A stretch of DNA of 10,884 nt, taken from Cyanobacteria bacterium UBA11370. Lineage in GTDB: Bacteria > Cyanobacteriota > Cyanobacteriia > Cyanobacteriales > Coleofasciculaceae. The stretch lies in contig DNGI01000544.1 of NCBI GenBank assembly GCA_003486645.1, positions 1,226 to 12,109 of the forward strand, written 5' to 3'. Under the pieces are notes generated by a model. That model did no database searches and was not told where the DNA came from. It was given only the letters and a program-made list of their open reading frames with translations. A program made the translations under genes and the position numbers. Every line of letters starts with the position of its first letter. The stretch's first letter is position 1. Below, in pieces: positions 5,964 through 10,884 of this stretch.

Positions 5964-7031
5964 CTAATGAACATATTCGCCATACACTAATCCCTTCCCC
6001 TGCAAGGTTTCTCCTTGTAAAGAAAGACGAACTTCAGCGTTACCTGTCACCTCCTCAATAAACGTATATTGACGGTCTTGATTATCAGGTACAATTAACT
6101 CCGTCATGGCATCAAACTGGAGGTTAATCTGTAATTGGTCTTGTTCATCCGCCGCTTGTACCTGTAACCCTTGAGGAGATTTTAACGTGCGATCGCTAAA
6201 TAGAGAAGCCATAATTCCAGGCAAGCGTAGCGGTACAGTGGAAGAAGACGACCAATCCCAATCAATCCGTAAGGTAGAACCAAGGAATACTTTACGTAAC
6301 TCCAGACCCAAATAAATAAAAATATAAGGCAAACCCCCAACAGAATGGTCTTTATTCGTCCGTCGGTCTAAAACTAGAGTCATCTGCCTACCATCATCCG
6401 TGGTGACACAGGCGACAAACCACTCCCAACCGATATCCTCACCCCAACGGAAACGACCAAAATTGCGATCGTGATAGCAAAACCAATCTTTATTAATCGT
6501 GCAGGACTGTCCACAAACTGACAACTCACCCACAACCTGCAATCCTGGGATTAAACCCCATCCAATAAAACCACTTCCAAACGGCGAATCCTCTGTTACT
6601 AATAAGGGTGTCGCTTCTACTTCCCCACGAAAACGAATTGATAGTTGTGCCCGTTCATCGTAAACTTCTAGAAAGGAATTTTTACCATTAATTTCGAGAT
6701 GAATTCCTTTCCCTTGCAATCGCAATGGGTTCCGACTCACCATCCCTTGTTGCCATTCTAAGGAAAAGGTTGTGCCAAACGTCGCTAATGGGGTATCCGG
6801 TTGCACATCCTGGGCAATTTGCTGGGAAGGGAGGTTAACAATTAAACTAACTTGAATCTGCCCTTGTTCCGGTCTACCAATCATTGTGGCATTTACCAGT
6901 ACCCGCATCCCGGTTTTTTGATCAATTAATATAAAGTGATACCAATCTTTCCAATCTATTGGGGAGGAGAGATCATCAAGGGGGATGCGGAGGTTTTCCA
7001 CACGCGCTAACAGTTGTTCATCAATAGTCAT
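5964..7031 (-). CDS. CrtC/AttH-like lipocalin-type protein (carotenoid 1,2-hydratase-related)
   Basis: This 355-residue, Trp- and beta-strand-rich protein carries YHDRNFGRFRWG (186-197) followed by GWEWFVAC (201-208). That resembles the YHDHNWG-type signature of the CrtC (hydroxyneurosporene synthase, carotenoid 1,2-hydratase)/AttH superfamily, which is a two-lipocalin-barrel fold. Length fits the family. Strands before (residues 80-170) and after (215-350) the signature fit two barrels. There is no signal peptide or membrane segment. The ATG at 7031 lacks a Shine-Dalgarno and a STRR lies just upstream. Family members hydrate or modify terpenoids such as carotenoids, but many are uncharacterised. 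The prenyl diphosphate synthase ~2 kb upstream makes an isoprenoid substrate attractive. A 494-nt repeat-rich gap separates it from the 520-residue gene, so co-transcription is doubtful. Confidence 0.65.
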   Translation of the reverse strand: MTIDEQLLARVENLRIPLDDLSSPIDWKDWYHFILIDQKTGMRVLVNATMIGRPEQGQIQVSLIVNLPSQQIAQDVQPDTPLATFGTTFSLEWQQGMVSRNPLRLQGKGIHLEINGKNSFLEVYDERAQLSIRFRGEVEATPLLVTEDSPFGSGFIGWGLIPGLQVVGELSVCGQSCTINKDWFCYHDRNFGRFRWGEDIGWEWFVACVTTDDGRQMTLVLDRRTNKDHSVGGLPYIFIYLGLELRKVFLGSTLRIDWDWSSSSTVPLRLPGIMASLFSDRTLKSPQGLQVQAADEQDQLQINLQFDAMTELIVPDNQDRQYTFIEEVTGNAEVRLSLQGETLQGKGLVYGEYVH

Positions 7032-7033
7032 TT

Positions 7034-7054
7034 GATTTTAGATTTTGGATTTGT
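7034..7054. repeat. Heptanucleotide STRR (GATTTTA-type)
   Basis: Three heptamers, GATTTTA, GATTTTG and GATTTGT, lie immediately upstream of the CrtC-like start codon. They occupy the position where a ribosome binding site would be expected. Confidence 0.7.
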
Positions 7055-7158
7055 GCCTACGGATGAAACTGGGACTAGAAATAGGAATAAAGTGGTTAAA
7101 ACCACTGCCTCATAGCTAAAGTCCGTTAAAACTCAGATCTTGCACCATTCACAATAAC

Positions 7159-7227
7159 GTAGGGTAGGCAGTCCCCACTAACGCAATAATAAGCGTTTTC
7201 AGCTCTCAAAGGGACTACCCATCCTAC
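7159..7227. repeat. 69-bp inverted-repeat element
   Basis: The ends GTAGGGTAGGCAGTCCC (7159-7175) and GGGACTACCCATCCTAC (7211-7227) pair at 14 of 17 positions. A small inner hairpin AACGC/GCGTT (7180-7197) lies between them. It could be a miniature element or a strong transcript hairpin. No flanking target duplication was found. Confidence 0.65.
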
Positions 7228-7253
7228 AAAAAACCGCTAAAAAACACCAACAC

Positions 7254-7308
7254 CCCATCCGTTACATCCGTTACCCAATCCGCTGCCACGTTACCCCATC
7301 CGCTGCCA
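7254..7308. repeat. Short direct repeats (ATCCGCTGCCA / ATCCGTTAC)
   Basis: ATCCGCTGCCA occurs at 7278-7288 and 7298-7308 (20-bp period). It is preceded by two ATCCGTTAC units (7257-7265 and 7266-7274). The meaning is unknown; they look like degenerate tandem repeats. Confidence 0.6.
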
Positions 7309-7525
7309 AGGAGGGGTTGACTTTTTGATTCCCTAGCTATATTCTAATATCATGGAAAAATATGACCGCCTATAACCCCCTTCAAAAAAATAAAGAATCT
7401 GCTCACTTCGTTCGCTCAGAGTAGGGAAGAGGAAGAGAGGGAAAAGGGCACAAGGGGAAGAGTGTAAAGGGCTAAGAAGTCCACGCAGCAGCACAGACAA
7501 CCCGAAACCCGATGCTATATCCTAG

Positions 7526-9088
7526 TTATCGTAGAATAGGTTTATCGTCTTGTAGAATATCGTCAAGCGTAACCGGAGATAAAGGGGTTTGAGTGAGTTG
7601 AGTTGGTGCTTGGGCAGCGATCGCTTCCACCATCGCTGCAATTCTTGGCGATACTAGAGTTAATCCTAAAACAATTGCGCCAAACCACCGCTGGGCATCC
7701 ATCCCCACTTCATTCACAAAAGCTGGGATTGAAGAATTGCTAACAGAGATTGTACTGACTGGAAAAGAGGGTGTAGGGTGTGGGGTGTGGGGTGTAGGAT
7801 CTAGAGGAGAAAGTTTTATCGCTGGAATCAAACTCCATAACCACTGTTCTCCTAAATACAGTAAACCCCCTTGCTCTGTCGGACTGCCTAGGTTAGCCTG
7901 ATAAGCAGAAGCCGCAGAGTGGCTAATTACTAACCAACGCGGGGCTTGGGCTGAGGCGAATGCTAGGATACCATTTTTAAAGAAGCGAGTACGGCTAAGT
8001 TGATGGAGTAACTGACAACCGGGTTCAGTTTTGGCATAGTCGTCGCCTTTTTTAGCCAGGATTAACAAGAGTTCGACAACTAGCCACCGAGCAGGGAGAG
8101 TATCGAGTCCCGGTAATCCACTGATTAGATTATAAGTAACTTGGGTAGATTGTTGGTCTGTAGAAGGTTGATTGGGGGCTTGGGCGATCGCATTCAAGTT
8201 TTCTGCAATCTGAGGCGATACTAGGGCTAATCCTAGGATAATCCCAGCAAACCAACGTTCCCCAGACAACCCTAGCTTGGTCAGGAAGGCATCGATTAAC
8301 AACGGGGGCGCAAAACTTTCATTTTTATTGTCCCCTGCTTCTAAGTCAGTTTGAGCCAGACTCAACAACCACTGTTCCCAAATATAAACTAAACCTTTAC
8401 GCCCAATTTGCTCGTTTAGTAACCCTTTGGTAATGGAAATACTGTTAGCGATCCAAGTTGGGATTTGTGCTGAGGTGAAGGCGAGGACTCCATTTTTGAA
8501 AAAATCCGTATGGTGTAAAGAATTTAACAACTTACCACCGGATTGAGTTTGAGCATAATTCTCTCCGATTTGACATAGGATCACTAATAATTCTGCAACT
8601 AACCAACGAGACGGAATTTTATCCAAATCTAGCAATCCGGACATTAAACCAAACATTCCGGCTGTGGTTGGGTCAAAATTAGAAAACGGTTTATCACTAT
8701 TAGAAAGTGGGAAGGTAACAACTAACGGGAATTCAACAACTGGAGATTGATTTTTTTTTTGAGGTAAGACAATTTGTAATTGGATAGGGATAGCATCTTC
8801 CAACACACCCGGAAATCGTAACCAACTCTTCATACAAGTTCCAGGTTTTAAAGTTGAGGGAATTTGGACATAAAGGGTTTGCTTGGCTTCTTTCCCTGGA
8901 AATACGTAAATATAAACTGGATCTAGATGGTTAGGGGTTGAGAAAATTTGGTCATCATCTGTTACCCAATCATCTAAAGTGGGATGTAAAAGCATAGCTT
9001 CACTCATTGGATTGTGGAATGATAGCCGCAATCGTAATTCTGTGCCGGGGTGTAGTTGAAGATTAACTTGGGGAAAAGCTAAACTCAT
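7526..9088 (-). CDS. Protein of unknown function with two ~160-residue internal repeats
   Basis: I do not recognise this 520-residue protein. Residues 1-130 look like a beta-sandwich domain (alternating strands, few charged helices). Two homologous, mainly helical units follow. Repeat 1 (about 146-302) has LDKIPSRWLVAELLVIL, FFKNGVLAF, EQW and RWFAGIILGLALVSPQIAE. Repeat 2 (about 320-491) has LDTLPARWLVVELLLIL, FFKNGILAF, EQW and RWFGAIVLGLTLVSPRIAA. The hydrophobic helices may be amphipathic or membrane-associated, but no signal peptide is present. In repeat 2 a heptanucleotide repeat codes for PTPHTPHPTP (431-440) in a linker. The ATG directly follows the stop codon of the prenyl synthase (TAAATG, 9086-9091), so translation is probably coupled and the proteins likely work together. 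A partner or scaffold for the membrane-anchored synthase is one inference. Confidence 0.8.
   Translation of the reverse strand: MSLAFPQVNLQLHPGTELRLRLSFHNPMSEAMLLHPTLDDWVTDDDQIFSTPNHLDPVYIYVFPGKEAKQTLYVQIPSTLKPGTCMKSWLRFPGVLEDAIPIQLQIVLPQKKNQSPVVEFPLVVTFPLSNSDKPFSNFDPTTAGMFGLMSGLLDLDKIPSRWLVAELLVILCQIGENYAQTQSGGKLLNSLHHTDFFKNGVLAFTSAQIPTWIANSISITKGLLNEQIGRKGLVYIWEQWLLSLAQTDLEAGDNKNESFAPPLLIDAFLTKLGLSGERWFAGIILGLALVSPQIAENLNAIAQAPNQPSTDQQSTQVTYNLISGLPGLDTLPARWLVVELLLILAKKGDDYAKTEPGCQLLHQLSRTRFFKNGILAFASAQAPRWLVISHSAASAYQANLGSPTEQGGLLYLGEQWLWSLIPAIKLSPLDPTPHTPHPTPSFPVSTISVSNSSIPAFVNEVGMDAQRWFGAIVLGLTLVSPRIAAMVEAIAAQAPTQLTQTPLSPVTLDDILQDDKPILR
7769..7796. repeat. Heptanucleotide STRR inside a coding region (GGGTGTR x4)
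   Basis: Four heptamers, GGGTGTA, GGGTGTG, GGGTGTG and GGGTGTA, lie within the 520-residue gene. Read on the coding strand they give residues 431-440, a Pro/Thr/His run. Such repeats are usually intergenic in cyanobacteria. Confidence 0.85.
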
Positions 9089-10663
9089 TTATAAATTCCG
9101 ATAAATGACATAATTAATCAATTCCTTAAGAAACCGACGATCATGAAACGATGATCCCCATTCTTCCCCAGGTCGTAGGGGAGTTTCGGGTTCTAGAAAG
9201 GTTAGGGTTTCAAAAATGTCTGCTGCTTTGTTCGCAAGCGATCGCGCCACTGTCCAGCCATGTTCGATACTACCACACTGCTGCATTTGCTCCATAATAA
9301 AAGCAACATGATCGGGTGTTTTCTGTTCACGGGGTAAGGCAAGAATTTCAATAATTTGCTTCGAGGCACGGCCGCTATGGGCGATAACATGATTTAACAT
9401 TAAGGTACGTTTCCCTTCATAAATATCGCCGCCAATTTCTTTCCCATAGGCTTTCAAGTCTCCCTGTAAATTCAATAAATCATCCTGAATTTGAAACGCA
9501 ATCCCTAGAACCATCCCAAACCGAGTTAGACTTGCCAAAGGTTGTATCAATTCACTCGGACTTGCTGATGGATGTCCGACAATTAAACCAATTCGACAGG
9601 GCGTAATAAAGGAATACCAACAGGTCTTCTTTACACACATCGTAAAATAATCTTGGTCGCTCAAGTGGGAAGTATTACTAGCAACCCAATCCAATTCCAT
9701 CGCCTGTCCTTCCACCGATTGCCGTGCCATAAACTCAATCTCATGAAGGACATTTAGCGTTTTAGATACGCCGATAACAGATAAATTTTCTAGCAATAAA
9801 CCCACCGCTAAAACATTGGTAGCATCCCCCACATTAATAGCGCGAGGAATTCCAATCATTTGATGTAATGTCCCTTTCCCCCGTCTGGACTCCGAACCAT
9901 CTTCAATATCATCGTGAATTAAAAAGGCATTATGATATAATTCCAAAGCGGATGCAGCGGCTAAGGCAGCTTGTCCCATTCCACCAACGGCACGAGCTAC
10001 ACTAATACACATCGTCGGTCGCAACATTTTACCCACTCGGAAGGGATAATCGGTTAATAAATCATATAAGGGCGTATAAGCACCTGATACTTGGCGTTGT
10101 GTTTCAATAAAGTCTTGAATTTTAGTAACAATTGCAGACCGTGAGTTATGTAAGGCCTCGTTAATAATAGTCTTATCAAACTGAGACGAGTCTGTGGTAT
10201 CATCCCAATCTGATCCGTTTTTAGCCTCATTAAGGGTTTTGATTTCTGATAGCGCGATCGCAATGGCTTGTTTCGTGGCAGAATCAGGATCAAATGGAGT
10301 GGGTGGCTGATCCATTAACGCTTGTGTGGTTTCAGACTCAGGATCAAACAACGTTTGTCGTTCTTTAGCAAGGGCAAGGGCGAGAGTTTTCTTACCCACT
10401 ACATTAGTTAGGATATTACGAGCCGTGAAGATTAGACCTCTTGCGGAATTTCCATTGATAGAAACTTCGGTTCCCGGTTTCCCATTCCGTGTATCTGACT
10501 TCTTGAAGCCATTTGTTGAGTGGCTGTAGTGTGATACGGTTTTAGGAGTGAGGGCTTTTCTTGGTGAACCCGTTAGCTTTCGGGACGCGGGATAGTAATT
10601 TGGATCATAGAGTAACAAACTAAAGCAACTGAATATTACCAAAAATAAAAATAGTCCTAGCAT
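9089..10663 (-). CDS. Membrane-anchored polyprenyl (geranylgeranyl-type) diphosphate synthase
   Basis: It makes linear isoprenyl diphosphates by condensing isopentenyl diphosphate with an allylic diphosphate. Numbered from the upstream ATG at 10705 (538 residues), the catalytic domain fills about 185-538. It shows GKMLRP (225-230, the GKRLRP substrate loop), the first Asp-rich motif DDIED (265-269), RRGKGTLH (274-281) and the second Asp-rich motif QDDLLN (407-412). The first motif lacks the two extra residues of the DDxxxxD motif in bacterial CrtE-type synthases, and the third Asp of the second motif is Asn. A ~170-residue N-terminal extension starts with one hydrophobic helix (15-33) followed by a polar, probably disordered stretch, so the enzyme is likely membrane-tethered. 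I chose the ATG at 10663 because AAGGAA (10671-10676) precedes it and the upstream codons lie in a short repeat. It is translationally coupled to the next gene. Product chain length cannot be fixed. Confidence 0.87.
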   Translation of the reverse strand: MLGLFLFLVIFSCFSLLLYDPNYYPASRKLTGSPRKALTPKTVSHYSHSTNGFKKSDTRNGKPGTEVSINGNSARGLIFTARNILTNVVGKKTLALALAKERQTLFDPESETTQALMDQPPTPFDPDSATKQAIAIALSEIKTLNEAKNGSDWDDTTDSSQFDKTIINEALHNSRSAIVTKIQDFIETQRQVSGAYTPLYDLLTDYPFRVGKMLRPTMCISVARAVGGMGQAALAAASALELYHNAFLIHDDIEDGSESRRGKGTLHQMIGIPRAINVGDATNVLAVGLLLENLSVIGVSKTLNVLHEIEFMARQSVEGQAMELDWVASNTSHLSDQDYFTMCVKKTCWYSFITPCRIGLIVGHPSASPSELIQPLASLTRFGMVLGIAFQIQDDLLNLQGDLKAYGKEIGGDIYEGKRTLMLNHVIAHSGRASKQIIEILALPREQKTPDHVAFIMEQMQQCGSIEHGWTVARSLANKAADIFETLTFLEPETPLRPGEEWGSSFHDRRFLKELINYVIYRNL

Positions 10664-10670
10664 TGAGTTC

Positions 10671-10676
10671 TTCCTT
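10671..10676 (-). promoter_or_regulatory. Ribosome binding site deciding the prenyl synthase start
   Basis: On the minus strand AAGGAA ends seven nt before the ATG at 10663. The alternative in-frame ATG at 10705 has no purine-rich site at a suitable distance. Confidence 0.65.
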
Positions 10677-10702
10677 CTGAATTCCGACTCCTGAATTCTG
10701 AC
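10676..10702. repeat. Short repeat with two TGAATTC units upstream of the synthase
   Basis: TCTGAATTCCGACTCC followed by TGAATTCTGACC forms a short tandem repeat like those common in cyanobacterial spacers. It encodes most of the residues between the two candidate start codons, which argues that this stretch is leader and not protein. Confidence 0.6.
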
Positions 10703-10705
10703 CAT

Positions 10706-10828
10706 GAAACGAGACGCAAGCCCCTGGCTTTAGACACGGGGATAAGTCGGTAGCGACTTTAGTCGCAGTAAAACGATTAGATGGCTTTAGCCACAGTAAA
10801 ATTATATAGCTCAACTTCGTATAATTTT
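10706..10828 (-). repeat. Hairpin series resembling the end of an IS200/IS605-type element
   Basis: Three successive stem-loops share a TTTA loop (TAAA on the minus strand): CCCCTG/CACGGGG (10721-10741), GCGAC/GTCGC (10753-10766) and TGGC/GCCA (10782-10793). An AT-rich 9-bp stem, AAAATTATA/TATAATTTT (10798-10828), follows. On the minus strand the stretch ending CAGGGGCTTGCGTCTCG resembles the terminal part of cyanobacterial IS200/IS605 (TnpB) elements. No transposase or TnpB reading frame is present, so it is a remnant or a non-autonomous palindrome-associated element. The family assignment is from memory of such sequences. Confidence 0.5.
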
Positions 10829-10846
10829 TATCTCCGCTTCATGCTT

Positions 10847-10855
10847 ATTATACCA
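10847..10855 (-). promoter_or_regulatory. Candidate extended -10 promoter for the prenyl synthase operon
   Basis: On the minus strand TGGTATAAT fits an extended -10 box (TGnTATAAT). No convincing -35 is seen, which extended -10 promoters tolerate. Transcription would begin near 10840 and give a ~175-nt leader containing the hairpin series before the start codon at 10663. A perfect palindrome GCTATATAGC lies just upstream (10862-10871). Confidence 0.4.
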
Positions 10856-10884
10856 GAACGAGCTATATAGCCAGTCTAAATGAT

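Larger units (their letters stand above)
7032..7525. other. Gene-free, repeat-rich interval
   Basis: No coding sequence is supported in these 494 bases. In order it holds a STRR (7034-7054), a perfect 7-bp hairpin AGTGGTT/AACCACT (7091-7106) in a sequence that looks like a common cyanobacterial dispersed repeat, a 69-bp inverted-repeat element (7159-7227), short direct repeats (7254-7308), and a purine-rich tract (about 7418-7475). It appears to be an insertion hot spot rather than a regulatory region. Confidence 0.65.

Noticed and set aside
5723..5983. Open frame of 86 codons on the minus strand
   Set aside because: It runs straight through the MITE and its hairpins and overlaps the end of the CrtC-like gene. 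Its composition follows the repeat, not a protein.
10326..10529. Plus-strand open frame antisense to the synthase N-terminal extension
   Set aside because: It is a shadow frame of a well-supported gene, with no motif of its own.
10621..10663. Possible lipoprotein signal in the synthase (VIFSC near the N-terminus)
   Set aside because: There is no positively charged n-region, and Phe before Ser-Cys does not fit the lipobox. A simple membrane anchor fits better.

Overview
The window looks like chromosomal DNA of a cyanobacterium, probably a filamentous or large-genome lineage. The evidence is at least nine copies of the HIP1 octamer GCGATCGC in 10.9 kb (near 3279, 3866, 4325, 5071, 6190, 7618, 8184, 9238 and 10255), several heptanucleotide short tandem repeats of the cyanobacterial STRR type, and abundant hairpin-rich interspersed repeats between genes. 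I cannot name the species. All eight credible genes lie on the minus strand, so transcription runs from right to left. I see no rRNA, tRNA, CRISPR array or intact transposase gene.

Right part (about 7.5-10.9 kb): hairpins resembling the end of an IS200/IS605-type element precede an unusual membrane-anchored polyprenyl (geranylgeranyl-type) diphosphate synthase. Its stop codon abuts the start of a 520-residue protein of unknown function (TAAATG), so the two are almost certainly co-transcribed and translationally coupled. The second protein has an N-terminal beta-rich domain followed by two copies of a ~160-residue repeat.

Middle (about 4.6-7.5 kb): a 0.5-kb repeat-rich gap is followed by a CrtC/AttH-like lipocalin-type protein, a family that includes carotenoid 1,2-hydratases. 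Next come a 160-bp MITE with terminal inverted repeats and a perfect 9-bp target duplication, a small cupin protein, and another 0.58-kb gap without a recognisable gene. A prenyl diphosphate synthase near a CrtC-like protein suggests an accessory isoprenoid locus, but this is inference.

Left part (about 0-4.6 kb): four closely spaced genes form a probable operon. In transcription order they encode (i) a protein of two tandem ILEI/PANDER (FAM3, 'GG') domains, (ii) a third ILEI/PANDER domain fused to a seven-bladed FG-GAP-type propeller with an exact 56-residue period, (iii) a small Cys-containing beta-rich protein with a C-terminal membrane anchor, and (iv) an alpha/beta hydrolase. ILEI/PANDER and FG-GAP modules are known from extracellular recognition or adhesion proteins and phage tail fibres, yet none of these proteins has a visible signal peptide. 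This cluster is the best candidate here for an undescribed system.
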